From NCBI RefSeq assembly GCF_023278565.1, contig NC_064682.1, forward strand, positions 1,488,001 through 1,552,000: a stretch of 64,000 nt of DNA, given 5' to 3'. Source of the stretch: Colletotrichum lupini (Eukaryota > Ascomycota > Sordariomycetes > Glomerellales > Glomerellaceae). Below the pieces are notes generated by a model that had not been told where the DNA came from, did not search any database, and saw nothing but the letters and a program-made list of their open reading frames with translations. Numbering within the stretch: the first letter of the stretch is position 1; each line of letters starts with the position of its first letter. A program made the translations under genes and the position numbers. Below are positions 37,474 through 50,513 of this stretch, piece after piece.

Positions 37474-37892
37474 CGGCGCCGGGACAGCGTGCAACCCCCC
37501 ACGCGCAACAGGTCGGTAGGGAGCACGGAGTACCTTGAAGCCATATGGCACTGGCGGGATGGCATTGGTACCGTCGTGGTAGGCTGTAGCATACCCATAC
37601 GCAGGCTGCACACCAACTTCTTTTGGGACCCTGGCGTGTTGTTGGGTGGGTTGGTTTGGATGTAACCACGCGGGGCTGGCTCATAGTCCTTGTTGTATGT
37701 GGGAGATTTGCAAACAGGCGCGGACACGCAAAAGGCACCGGCCGGAGAGGGAATCTGGGCGGTGTACGGGGGTACGGGTGCGGTGTAGGAGGATGCTACG
37801 TGACGACGAGGGAGGAGGTGTGGCTTCTTATCGTGGGCTATGGGGATTGGGGGGGGCTTCTTTGCTTTCTTCGAGAAGGATTCCGGCTTCAT
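37460..37892 (-). pseudogene. Small Pro/Tyr-rich gene, frameshifted and cut by element B
   Basis: An ATG at 37892-37890, preceded by a C/A-rich leader typical of fungal starts, opens a frame beginning MKPESFSKKAKKPPPIPIAH. Codons end mostly in C or G, and YTAPVPPYTAQIPSPAGAF follows. Near 37640 the coding-like signal moves to another frame reading GVQPAYGYATAYHDGTNAIP and then PVPYGFKVLRAPYRP. That frame runs into element B, which supplies the stop. Beyond B the pre-insertion frame would stay open for about 16 codons. Either a short unrecognised intron or a frameshift separates the two parts. The product is small, basic at the N-terminus and Pro/Tyr-rich, with no domain I recognise. Pseudogene status is inferred from the insertion and the frame change. 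Confidence 0.4.
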
Positions 37893-39371
37893 GAGGACTG
37901 GATGGGGTGGTGTAAGCCGGAGATGCGAAAGTCTGAAGTATCATGAAATGATGGGGCAATTTTCAAGCTCCGAGTAGTTTTGCGCGTGGGGGGTGGTTCA
38001 GGTACTCGAATCCTCTGATAATTGCCGTTTATAAAAATAAAAAAAAATTCAACATGTGTCGAAATGCCTGAGCCCTCAAGACGCGGGATAGCAAGTTCAA
38101 CATTATCCCGCGTTTCATGCAGCAGTCCCAGCTACGGGGTTGTGCGGGTTTCGCTAGACTCCTCTCGACACCGAGGAATTGTTTACGACCTGGCACATCA
38201 ATCGCTGCGAAACGGGGGGGAGTTGATATCGCCATGGCCGTGGGTTATGTCGATCAACCTTCACCTCTGCCCTCAGTAAGAGGAAGGCGGGCGGTTGACC
38301 GAGTACCGAACTTTGCTATGCCTGAGCGCCGTGTTGTTTCGCGTATCAGAGGGACTGAGGAGTGGGATGGAACCAGTCGGTCCAGTGAGAACGGGAAGGG
38401 AAAACACGTGGGGAACGTGATTTGCTGCGTTATTGCAAGCTGGTATTGTTTGCAAAATGGTAGCAGACGTTGCTTTTTCTCTCGTCGCTTGGTGTTTTTT
38501 TTCCCCTCTCTCTTTTGCGCTATTGTGCTAGTCAAGTCTAGTTGAAAATACATGTACCGATCCACGCCTGACGGACGGATAACGACGACCCGTCGGCTTG
38601 GTTGTTCTCATCGCATTGGAATCGGCGTTTGGCGCGGGAGAGAAAAATGACAGGACTTGTTTCTATCACAACTCACAAGGCAATGTCTTTTTTCTTTCTT
38701 TCTTGCTAACATTTTAGGTTATCAAGGGGGGGGGGGGCATCAAATCATGATAAATCTGGAAACCAGTTTCAGAGAATGCATGCAAAGCTGAAGAGCCACT
38801 ATGGATACCTTACTGCGTACAGATGCATTCACGTCGTTCAACGGGGTGGCCCCGTTTCCCGACGATCCGGGGTTGCTTTGGCACTTTACCCGACGATCTT
38901 TCAGCAGGAGGCCGACGTACGGATAGATTGAAGGCCTCCGTTCGGCGTTTGGCGCGCAGGGAGAACAGGAAAGGGAATGGCGGCGCCTGGAAGCGGCGGC
39001 GGCAGCGGCATGCGGCAACGGTAACGGTAACGACAACGGCGTATGACCTTGCATTTTGATAAAAGTGACGATCTTTACTGATACTGTTTTGTCGTCAATA
39101 ATGACAGCTACCCGACGGGAGAAGCTTGATGACTAGTACACTCCAAGTGCGCAGATTGATAGAGCAGTACGGGATAGAGTTGGCGATTGCGTAGGCGCGT
39201 TCACGGTTCCGCCCTCCTCACCCCCCCCCCGCGCTGTCAGATTTTGTTTCGGGAATGCTCAGCTGACCTGCCCATCTCGTCATTTGTGACGGCGAGTCGC
39301 GCGGGACAGGCCTGAGCTTTTGTCTCCACCCGCGGAGAGACTGGCGAGCTTCCCCGGATGACAAGGGGGTA

Positions 39372-40076
39372 ATGGGCATTGGCTTTTCTATTTTATTTTT
39401 GTCCCTTTTTGGGATTTGTCTTCGCGGTTTGTCTGGGATGTCATTGGAGGATGTGGTTTTTATGAGAGAGAGAAGAGTTTGGATGGTGGGGCTGGGACCA
39501 TTCTTGGGCGATAGGATTACAATGGTTTTGGAGGGGAATAGCTCCAAACGGGCGAACGGCTTTTCTTTGGAGCAGCGCATGCAAAGCAGGGTAAAAGTCG
39601 ATGAGATGCAGCTGGGTCCGCGTCCGCGGTACGGACGTTATGCGCGTGACGGCATACCGGGGACGATTACAACTTGTCGTGTAGGAGTGCGTCGTTTCTT
39701 ATTTCAAGTCAACCGTTCTTCTGGGGTTGCGACGTTGGCGGTTGAGATCAAAAGGGGGGGGAAGAGGTTTCTGTGTGAGTGGTATGTGATGCATTGGTCT
39801 TGGATTCAAGAATGGCATCGTGGGGTTATCTCCAGGCCTGCGTGTTTGTGGATAGTCCCCAGTAGCCGTCCGACACTCTTGATCAACAGACAAGCTGCGG
39901 CAGGTGTGTTTGGGGAATGCTGTATTGGCGCGGGTGACGTTGCTCTTCACCAGATGTCCGGCCAGAAAGTACGCTCAAACCCCAGCTCCAGACTTCTAGC
40001 CATGTTTGTTTGCTTTTTATCAGACAGCTGCCGCGCTGGAGGAAAGCCAAGACATGGGGGGAACCGGGGAGTCTGA
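39372..40076 (+). CDS. Weak candidate ORF, 234 aa, signal-peptide-like start
   Basis: An ATG-initiated single-exon frame whose first ~22 residues (MGIGFSILFLSLFGICLRG) look like a signal peptide. The rest is basic, Gly/Arg-rich, with scattered Cys, and shows no domain I recognise. The strand is G/T-rich here, which by itself makes stops rarer, and codon use is not convincingly biased. It may be a secreted lineage-specific protein or a chance ORF. Confidence 0.18.
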   Translation: MGIGFSILFLSLFGICLRGLSGMSLEDVVFMRERRVWMVGLGPFLGDRITMVLEGNSSKRANGFSLEQRMQSRVKVDEMQLGPRPRYGRYARDGIPGTITTCRVGVRRFLFQVNRSSGVATLAVEIKRGGKRFLCEWYVMHWSWIQEWHRGVISRPACLWIVPSSRPTLLINRQAAAGVFGECCIGAGDVALHQMSGQKVRSNPSSRLLAMFVCFLSDSCRAGGKPRHGGNRGV

Positions 40077-41346
40077 TCCGCGGTAGTAGCCTTCATTGAC
40101 CTGGTTGGATATCGTTGGGGTTGATTGTCATTCAGACGATCGACAAACAATAGTCGGTTGTATCTGGGAATACCATTGATCGAGACATGTTATGGGCGAA
40201 TCGGTGATGATTCTTCAATGGCAATAGAGCACGGCTTGGTGCAGTGGTAGCAGCATGGCTTATCTTGGATACGGAAGGCTCGGCGGGTAAGATCTACGGA
40301 CGTAATGTGCGATGCCCTGAATAGGGTAACCTGAACAGCTGAAATCGGCATCAAGCTCTTCTCACCCCTGGAATCAAATGGGACGGGAAAACGGTGAAGG
40401 CTGAAGCACGACGACATTCCTTCCCGCAAGTCTGGGGTGGGGGAGAGCGGTGAGGGCGCACGCATGTCTATTTCTATAGTACGATCTATTGAGATCCAAT
40501 GCAATATGTTTGACGCGATCCGATACGATACGATATTTCATGCAGGGCTTGCTCACCTGCACGGTACATGTAGGGTAGGGGAAACGAGTTACAGATGTTA
40601 TCCGTACCTTATACCGTAGTGGCGGAAGATCGAAGCCGGCAATGGCCGCGCAGGTTCGTTTTCCTGCAGCAGCGGGAACCGGGGAGGAGGTAAGGAGGAC
40701 GGACGGAGAGGGTGGGCGCGTCAACGTCCGGCGGCAGGCAAGCGGGCGGATATTTGAGAATATGACGCGCGGGTCGCAGTGACGGCCGCGCCGGCGTCCG
40801 CCATGGCGGGGAGCGGTGTAAGTCACAGATTTGCTCTGTTTTCTGTTTGATTTTGTCGTTCGGAATTTCTATATCCTGGGCCGGACTATTGGCTTTTACA
40901 ATTGTTAGTCCGTTTTACTTCGGACAACCGTTTGAATAAGAACAATGATAATAAAAAAGAAAGAAAAGAAAATCGAAATGTACAGATGCCTATCGCCGGT
41001 AAAGGTTGCGTGAGCTTCAACCTCAACGGCATGTTTCGCGGCTTTGCGGCTTGAGACCTCCCCGCAACGTTGTGAAGCCCGAGATGTCACTGATGCAACA
41101 AAGTGAGATATATGTCACCAGACCCAAGCCCAATGTCTCTAATGTGCGGGCGACGGCACGGAGGGGAAGATGGGGAGGAGGAGGAGACGAGAAGCCCGAT
41201 GCTGGACCGGCTGGCGGCGGGCCTCAACCCTCCGCACTCTCTGCTTGATTCATATTCAGCCGACGAAAGGGCAAAAGAAACAAGCCATCTACGGGAGGGC
41301 TGAGATGTGCAACGCCCGCCACGGCTTCACTCGGCCTCTCAAAGTA

Positions 41347-41382
41347 GGGCAGGCAGGTAGGAAGGCAGGCAGGCAGGCAGGT
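41347..41382. repeat. AGGC-type tandem repeat
   Basis: Tetranucleotide units GGCA/GGTA/GGAA, partly interrupted. Confidence 0.8.
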
Positions 41383-43405
41383 GTAGCAGGCAAGGCGGGA
41401 AATCCGAGTCCTGTCTTGTGTGACTCGGTCTTCCCCTCTCGCGGCAGAGTCGTGGCGTCAGGAATAGGAATGAGCGGTTGGATGGCGAACGTGCCTGATG
41501 ATCAGCATGTCCAGAAGATTCAGGACCAGAGACTTTGAGCCTCGTTCAGCCGAACCTTTTCTTGCTTTTTTGAATGTCTTGCACTTTGTAGCTGAGTCTG
41601 CGGGTTCGAGAGTCTGAACGTGGCACTGGACTTCTTTTTCCTCACGACACTCGGCGCGACGGGTAAGGATCTGCGGCCCGGAGTCTTGTTTCGGCCTATC
41701 ACGTTTCTGAAGAGGCATGTAGACGCAAGGCGAGCCGTCGAGCTATAGAGAGGAAGTCTACCAGTGTAGTTGACACCTGTCAATGAGGATGAATCGTTGA
41801 AGCTAGGGAAATATGGCAGTGATGGTGATTGTCGGCGGGCTTGGCCACCCCGCAAGCCACCAAACTTTATAGTGTCATGAACCCTTGCTGATTAGCGCCA
41901 CCCGACCAATCGCTCACGTTGGAATCAATATCTGGCAAGGGGCTGCAGGGAAATTCATCTTTCCCGCTGTTAGATCCAGATCTGACTCTCGAGGACTTAC
42001 ATCTCGTGACTCGAGACCGAATATCATGGCTTTGGGAGGCATGAAAGGGCTTGTTTGGGAAGTTGTAGAGAAGCAGCTGAAGTGTCATCGATGGACGGTG
42101 ATTTGATGCAGCTGGAGTTAGTCCCTTGTTCTGTCAGTTGTCACCTATCGAGGGGGAGATTAGTGAACCAGAGAGGCGGCACTGCTCAAACTTTCAGCGT
42201 TTGCACCTAGGGATTAGTCGTCGTCGATAGACGTCTCGGTAATTCGCAACTGTTGTTGTGTTGTACGGGCTGCTGAGTCGTCTGGAAAGAATCGGTCGGT
42301 ACCTGGGGTTCACCACGATGTGTTGGCAATCGCAAACACGACTGGGGTGGGCTGAAGTTTTAGGCACACCAACGATGGTTTGTGGCACTAGTAAGTACGG
42401 GGAGATCAGTGTCGCTTCCCGTCCGGATACATCTAATTACTGCCATGACTTGCGACCAATGAAATCGTGTCTATTGAGGCATCTCGATGGCTGCCACACT
42501 CGTTGCTTCATCAATGGGCATATGGTAAGAGTCTTTCATACCGAGGGATGTATTCGTATCCTAGGTGGCTAATTGATATGAAGACTCCTCAAGACTCGTG
42601 ACGAAGCTCGGTTGCACTTTGCCTGCCGCAGTTACGTACTACGGTATCAACCAAGTAGACGCTTGTGCCATGGAACTGGAGACTTTGAGAGACTGCTAGA
42701 TTGGCGAGGGACCAGCTCTCGGGAACGGATCTCGGAGTGGCCACGGCGTTCATCGATGATGCAAATAGTTGGGGTAATAAGAGAACACCGAGTGGTTCCC
42801 GAGCTGATGATCTGCAGTAGGCTGGTGGTAGCTTGAACATGTATGTTTGCCCGCATTCCTGTAAGGTACAGCAATTCATTGCATCAACAATGGCAAAGTG
42901 TCAAATGTCAATAGACCCAGATCGAGAAGCCTCATGAATGCCACATATGTCATTGTCGGGATACTATAACGTCAATCGAATATCACGGGTTCACCGACAG
43001 GAATTTCGTTGACTAAAATGAGAAACGGAGACTCAAATATTATATTATTTAACTCTGCGTCACAAGACAAATCCTTACTTTAAGTCTATTAAATCTCTTA
43101 TTTAAAAAATAATCATCTGTCAAATACTCCAAGCTGGGAATGTTGACCACATAATAAGCATGAACACGAATCTCACCTAGTGACCCCAGCTGAGCCCCTT
43201 CCTGAGGGGCGTGTAAAGTGAGATGAGACGAACATGGGCAAAAGAGGGCTGCAAAAGCACGGTACTGGCTGGACGGAGTAGTATGGCCAAACATTTCTTC
43301 TTCTTCCTTTTTACCCAGTAGGTCTCCCAGCCCAAGCATCCGCGCATTCCTCACCCACTCATCCGGACCTCCTTCACCTCGGCCGGAACGCTTCCCCGGA
43401 CGGGA

Positions 43406-43430
43406 AGGCCTGCCAGGGCGTGGCAGGCCT
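43406..43430. other. Perfect GC-rich hairpin
   Basis: AGGCCTGCCA and TGGCAGGCCT form a 10-bp perfect stem around the loop GGGCG. There is no poly-T tract beside it and no gene to which it clearly belongs. Confidence 0.75.
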
Positions 43431-46400
43431 GGCGAAGCGGCACGCACATCACGCACACCACCACACACATTGAATCTGTCTTTTTGAGACAAGCCTGGGG
43501 TCACATTCGGCCGGAAGAGACATGAGCAAATCTCCTCTCCACCAACCTATTTCTTCCCCCCTCATTCGCAGGGGTTTCTCTGTCAGGTTTGCTCTGGAGG
43601 GTAGTGTCAGGAACGCCTCTTGCGTCGTCGGGAAGGGATGTTTCGTATTTTTGGCAGTTTGGGGATGGGTGGTGGAGATGTAGGCAGGTATTTTGGCCGT
43701 CCTAGATTCGGCCGGCTGCCTATGCGCCGGCAGCATCTCTGCACATCTCTTCGTCAACCCCTACGAATGGATACCCACGATTTACAGCCTCTGTTACCGA
43801 TGTTCCCGCGATGCGCGAGGGTACCGATGGACGCCGTGGATCTGGTCAGCTGTCATTTATCACATTTTGGACAGAGTTTTTCTACGACCATCATATTCCC
43901 ACGCAAACCCATAATAAAATCAATACCCAAAATCGAAAACAGCACCTGGACCGCGGGACTCGGAGGATCCGTGCCTGCCTGAGATGGAGGGGTAAGTAAG
44001 ACCCATTCACGAACGTCGCCTGCCGGTTGGGAACAAAAGAGTCAGGCAAAACTACGCTTGGAGATTCATTCGCAAGCTGAGCCGGTAAGGGGACATTGAG
44101 AATGCATAAATCAGCTAGCGACCTTTAATACTCCACTATCGAGAGATCTCACAAGGGCGGCGCCGGATGCCTTTTTTTTGTTTGGGGTTCCTCATCGAAC
44201 TGGGGTAACCTGATGGCATTTACATGTGGTTCAGTTCTCCTCTAGCCAGTAGAATCCCGTCGCTGGATCCGACGGTCGTTGATCCGTAGGCCGGTATGAC
44301 GGAGGGGGTAAAAGACAGACACGGGCGCTGTCTCTGCCTTCGAGACAACGAGGACCTGGAAGTCCGATGGGAGAGCCGCGGGGGAGAGACCGAGAGACTA
44401 GACTCACAATGACCCCTGTCACCTTCACTCGAGCGCTGGCCACACACCAGCAGCCTTCAGGCATACTCAGATATCTATGTCCGTTTATCCTGCTGGTTGT
44501 AGGTACCGTCTTGAGATATCTCACATGTGCAGATTGCTGCCCAGGTCTTCCTGCCATCGGATCGCGCGCATAGTCGCACGCGGCTTTTGCCTGTCAGCAA
44601 TGGTGCAGAGCGACCCGTCATCTTGAGAAAACCTTCCACGTCGGCTTCTGTCATGCGTCTTCGCGGCAGCACACGTCAAGCGAAAGGTCTAGACGGGCAA
44701 ATAGACCCGTGGTCGGCGCAGGCAGCCTTGTCCATACCGAAAGTCTCCAAACAAAAGGGTCTGTAGCGCACCAACCACGACGGACTTTCACGGAGGGGGG
44801 TCCGAGCACGCAAGAGAACGGCGCGTCGTTCGGTCGCGGAGCATCGCCCGGGATCGTAACGGGGTCCCTGTTCACGACAGGCGGCCGAGTCGGTGGTGAG
44901 ACCGAATTAGGCAAGTGTGTTCGCGTGGAAGAGTCGAAGGGGAGAAAGCAAAAGGCGTGATGTTGCTGCCCTGCGCGTGCTTGCTACAGGCGCGATGGTC
45001 AATTCCAGCCCGAGAACTGAGGAGGCCGGCCATTCTGGCCTCGTCTGTCCGGAGTCCAGGAACTGTTTTGCGATACGGGTGAGGCCAGCATTCCTGTACA
45101 TCACTCCTATGCCGTTTTGCTCCCTTTCTTCTCCGCAGTGACGGACCTCCATTCATCGAGTTGATAAGCCGTCTTGTGTCCTCGGCGTTTGCTTAAAACC
45201 CCTTTGGCTACTTCTCGAGTCTAGACTCACCGAAAGCCTAGTCTCGTATTACGCCCTTATCCACTTCCCCCCTTGTGTATTTGAGTAGCACGGGAATGTT
45301 TCTATCAACATCTGCGGATAGAACGGAATATCAGACCGTGGGTCGAGGCATTGCGAGCGTACGGAGCATTCTCCAATTCTTTCCCTTCCCACGTCCATGA
45401 ACGCGCAATTACCGGTAGCAGCTACTGCATGTCTGCCTCTTCACGTGATACCGGGAGATACTGGTCATTGCAAGTTGCGAGCGAGGCCACCGAGGAGTCC
45501 ACAAAATGACCGTTGTGTCCCCGGACGGAGGATCAGATTCTTGCACGATGGTGGCAAAACCCGCTTACGCCCAGCCCCCTCTCGTGCCTCTAAACCCCGC
45601 GACTAACATCGTCTCGAGCGAGGCAACAAGGCTATCAAACTTCGGATCTTCGTCTTTACTGGGACTGGTGGATAGATTCGATGGAAGGAGGGCCTTTCGC
45701 CGGCCCACGGGGACTGAGAAACGCTAAGGCAGATCACCTCGTTCGCTCCAGATGAGAGAATTCAACACATCCGGCAATCATCTTCACGTGTCTTGATGGG
45801 CAACAAATGATGTGCGCGCGGTCTTTCAGATCGCATGTCCAATTTCTGGGGACAATCTTGCGCAAGGCGCATGATCAGCGGTGGTCCCTGAATGGGACCG
45901 CGATGAGCGTGGAGAGATCGTCTGGGGAGGATCATTCGGGGTCCTCCTCGGAAGAAGGTCAGATCTTGGAGGTGAAGCGAGACATTGAGCATTCACATCC
46001 AACCTCGAGAAAGCGATGGCGCCGGCGAGTCGTCTGGATGTTTGACCCAAAGACATGGCTATGAACAACCCCCAAACCTCCTCAGGCAGTCACCCTCCGG
46101 AGCTTTCACCTGCGCCGGTGGTCCATCTGGCGGCGGCCCCGGAGGGGTCAGCAGCGTGACATTTTCTGCAGCCCTGTTGCACAAATCATGCGGCAGAAAG
46201 AGAATCCTCCACCAGTCGGCACCCGTGGCTAAATTGCTCGGGTAAATTTATTTGGCCACATGGCTGCCCGTTTCTCTCCAAGAACGGTCCAGCCGCCTAT
46301 TGAACTGTCACTACGCTATCTTCTGCGCTACCCAACCTTCAGAAGAGACGTTCGATGCAAGAAGGGTCCTGACTTGGTCCCGGGATGGTGGCTCAAGCGG

Positions 46401-49400
46401 TACACTACACTACAACCACTCAGAGTCGGCTGATGGTTGTTGATTTGTTGCCCTGACCGACACTTCTGCTTGACAGGACTGGACCCTTTTTTTCATGATA
46501 TCCCGCACCGGGTTGCCGGACTGGTGTGGACGACGAACTGTCCCTGAGAACTAGACTGCTAGGTTGTCTCTTGAAGTTTTCATCGTCCATCCAACCTGGT
46601 TTGCTAGGCTAGTCTTTGGAAGAATCCACAGGCTTGCCTGGCTGGTCTTTCTGTGAGACCATGTCCAACACGAAATGCAAAGCCCCACCAGTGATCCGAT
46701 CACATCGCATCCTCCCATGCCCCGGTTCATCATGAGCGAAATCTCACGAAGGTTTGCGACGGTTGTTCAGCTGCGGAGACGGCAAGTGAGGGGAAGGCAT
46801 CAGCAGCACAAGCCAAGTTGGCCGTTCTACGCATATTCAAAAAACCTGAGGGCTCCTCATTGACATTCGAGTAAACTCCAGCTATGTACCGCAAAAGCGG
46901 AGATTACCGCGGAGAATCTCCTACAGACCACAGCTCTTTGTCCCCCTCGTGGCAGCCCAACGAGCGACGGAGCTCCACGATGTCTTGACGCCTGAGATGG
47001 GGGGAATAAAGCGGTTTTTTTGCTGTCGCCTGCCCCGAGCAAACCCGACCGAGGTAGGACCTGGTCATCACGAGAGGAACCTACGGCAGACTACAAGAGG
47101 CACTCCGCCAAAACACTTTTTTTATATATTAAAGCAGAAATCGTATTTTACGGTTACCCTACTACCTAGGATAGGGTCTAGATTAGTATAATAATTTATA
47201 AATAGGGGTTATAGAGATTTACGGCTTAAGAGATATTTTAATTTCGTAATATATTAAATTATATAGTAATATATAAAATTACGTAATATTATACCCCGAT
47301 ATAAAAGTTTTTCTTTTCTTTATAACTTTATTATAAAAATAACTATTACTTTTTACCCTCTTATAAATAAAAATCACTCTTTACTTAAGTTATTAAATTA
47401 ATAGCTCGCTTATAAATATTATAATATAAATTTATAATAACTTCTAATCTCTATATAAAACGTTATTAAACTAATCGACTTTATAATACCTCTTTATAAA
47501 ACTATTTTAAAACGACTAATTAATAATAATACTTATATAAGCTCTGCTCTTTTTATATAATAAGAACGTATAAATATATAAGCTTTAATATTAATAAAAT
47601 CTCTTTTTATAAGCTTAAAAAAGCGAGAACGAAGTATTTAATAAATAAAAAAGGAGCTAAAGTAATTATTAATAATTAATATTTTTATTATATTATATAA
47701 TGTATCCTTTTTTAAGAACGAACTTAATAGTTTTTAAGTAACGACTTATATTAATATCTAAGTTATTAAAAAGTTTATTAAAAAAGTTTAGTTTAATCGT
47801 TTCTTAACGTTTATTTTATATTAAAATATAATACGATTTATTATTTTATATTTTATAATAAATTAGTAAATTCTTTTGATAGAGTAGATAATATTTCTAA
47901 TTAATATAAAGAATTTTTATAATATTTTAAAGTATTATAAAGTAGTATATAAAGCTATAAGTTTAAAAAGATTCCTTTTTAAAACTACGATCTTATATAT
48001 AAAAAATAATTACTAATTTTTTATTATTTTTTAAACTAAAATTAAGTTATTAGTTATTAAACTTTAATTAATAAAAAAAGGAAAAGGTTATATAAAGCTA
48101 ATTATAACTAAAACTTTAAGTAAAACGACGTATAGAAATATTCTAAAAACACGGCTTTTAATAAATATTAACATTAAATTAATAATAAAATTAAAAAGGA
48201 ATTATTAGTTAAGTAAGAAAAAGAGATCGTTAAAAAGGAAGTAAAGGCTAAGAAAAAAGTTAAAAAAGATAAAAATAATAAAAAAAACGAGATTATAATA
48301 ATTTAATAAGAAAATAAAGTTTATAATAGTAAATAACTTAGTATATTATAAGGATAGAAACGAGCATTCTCGTTAGTAAATAGTTTAGAGTAAATTATAA
48401 TTATATTTATAATTCCTTTTTATCCTTAGTATTACTTATAATTACGAAGCTATTTAATACTCTAAGATTAATTTCAAAGTTTTGTAATTTTTACTTAACT
48501 TATATAATACCGCCCTATAGTTTACTAAGTAAAATAATTTCTAATTAGAGCTTATTATATATATACTATTTTAAACGAATACGAAAATATTAATATGCTT
48601 TAAAATAAAAATAATTAGCCTTACTAAACTTCGTACTTTTAGCTAATATAGTTAGGGAGCTTTTAATAATTAAAATATAAATTTATTAAGTAGCTTAAAA
48701 AAGATATACGTTTAGATTATTATTATTTTAAATAGCGTTTAATAATTATTAAACTTAGTCTTAGTTAATTAGCTATATAAAGTCTTATATGGTTCGTAAC
48801 GTAAGTTAATAATATAGTTATTATAGCTAATTAGAAATAACATAAGGGCGACTTTTTTAATAACGAATTTAATAAGAGTTCTAAATTTATACGAAGTTAA
48901 TAAAATTAGAACGAATTAGTAATATATATATAAATAGAAGTATAATCTAGTTAGAGAGTATATTTATATAAAATAGCCCTTAGAACTTAAGTAGTTAAAA
49001 GTATTTTTATAAACGTAAATATACTTATATATATTAAGATATATATTATTTACTTATTAATATACTAATTTATTTTAATAAAGACGATTTTATTAACTCT
49101 TAATCTTAACGTTATAAATACTTTTACTAAAGATTTAGTAATTACGAAATATAATTAAACTTTTTATTATTAAACGGTATTATAAAAAGTAGTAATAAAT
49201 ACTAAACGTAAGAACGGTTTCTTTCCCTCGGTCTAAACGAACTCGTAATAATATAAATCCCCGTTATTAAATAATAATAAGATATTATATAAGTATATTC
49301 CGGGACGTATAAATAGAAACCCTTATATAAAACTATATAATAAACTATAAATAAGTATTAATATTAATATAGATTTTAAATCTAAATAATGAAAGCTTAT

Positions 49401-49828
49401 CGTACGTATTTAAAAATTAAATATAATTTAGTCTAGGAGTTATAAACCCTTTATAATAGTACCTTATTTTATTTAACCGATTTTAAACTTATTATAAAAA
49501 GGTTTTATAATATATAAAGTAAAGTTTATTTTAGTTAATAATATAAGCTTATTAGCGAACTTATATATAAAAATACTCTTTATTATACTTTTTAATACGG
49601 TAAGTAACTTTTAATATATTAAAAAAGAACTTTTTTAATCGTTATTATATAATTACGAGCTATTTTAGTATTTATTGTTATTAAAGCTAATTTTATTAAC
49701 GAAGTATTAATAATCCTATAGCCGTAATTATAAATCCTTTAGATTAAAGTTAAAAAAGGATATCTTTATTATTTAAGTATTATTAAAAAAATAATTTTTA
49801 AATACGAATTAATAAATCCTTAGAAAAG

Positions 49829-50018
49829 TATAAGAGATTAGGCTATAAGCACTTAACTAGCGAGGCTATAATATAAGTATAAGTATATTATAAGACTAAA
49901 GCTTATAAAGTCCTTTATAAGGGCTCTGCTTTTTAAAAAGTTCTTTTATAATAAGATCCGTATACCGGTTACTAAGTTATTAGCGTCTTATTACTAACTA
50001 TATCCCGAATTTATTATA
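49829..50018 (-). repeat. Gypsy LTR, left copy (3' LTR in element sense)
   Basis: 190 bp, aligned without gaps to 57706-57895; about fourteen differences, all transitions. The ends read TA...TA where TG...CA is expected, each explained by one RIP mutation. Confidence 0.95.
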
Positions 50019-50513
50019 ATTACTCCCCCCTTACGTAACTTTAGTCCCTAAAGTTATTATATAATATCTTTTTTTAATATTAATAATAAAGCTATTAACG
50101 TCGTTATTTATAATAAATTCCGTAAGGCGTTAATAATATCCTTTCTTACTTAGGAATAAGGTATTATTTCTATCTCCTTATTTAATAAATATCTTATTAT
50201 TATTATTTAGTAATAGCGCGCTAATTAGTTACTAAGTTAGTAATATATATTCGTAATAAAGTATTCTAACCGTTGTAATATATAAGAGCCCGCTTAACTT
50301 CGTAGTTATTATTATTACTAAGCTATCGATTATAATAAAAGATTTTTTATCCGTTACTAATTACGTATTTACTTTTTCTTCCCTCCTTTTATTTAGTAAC
50401 CGTTTTACGAATTTTTTTTTATATAACTATACTTTTTTTTTTATAATATTCTAATTCTATATCGTCTCTTAATTACGACTTTCTTATTATACTATTGCTA
50501 AGTATTTATTAAA

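Larger units (their letters stand above)
37893..47081. other. Long single-copy stretch without a secure gene
   Basis: Normal-GC DNA except for a short AT-rich patch near 43030-43115. It contains a G12 run (38726-38737), a C-run near 39221-39230, an AGGC-type repeat (41347-41382) and a GC hairpin (43406-43430). One ATG-initiated ORF is listed separately as a weak candidate. Nothing else resembles a gene. Confidence 0.45.

Noticed and set aside
40229..40310. tRNA-like segment (box A-like TGGTGCAGTGG)
   Set aside because: The B box is poorly matched, no credible T arm or full acceptor stem forms; at most a very degenerate tRNA relic.
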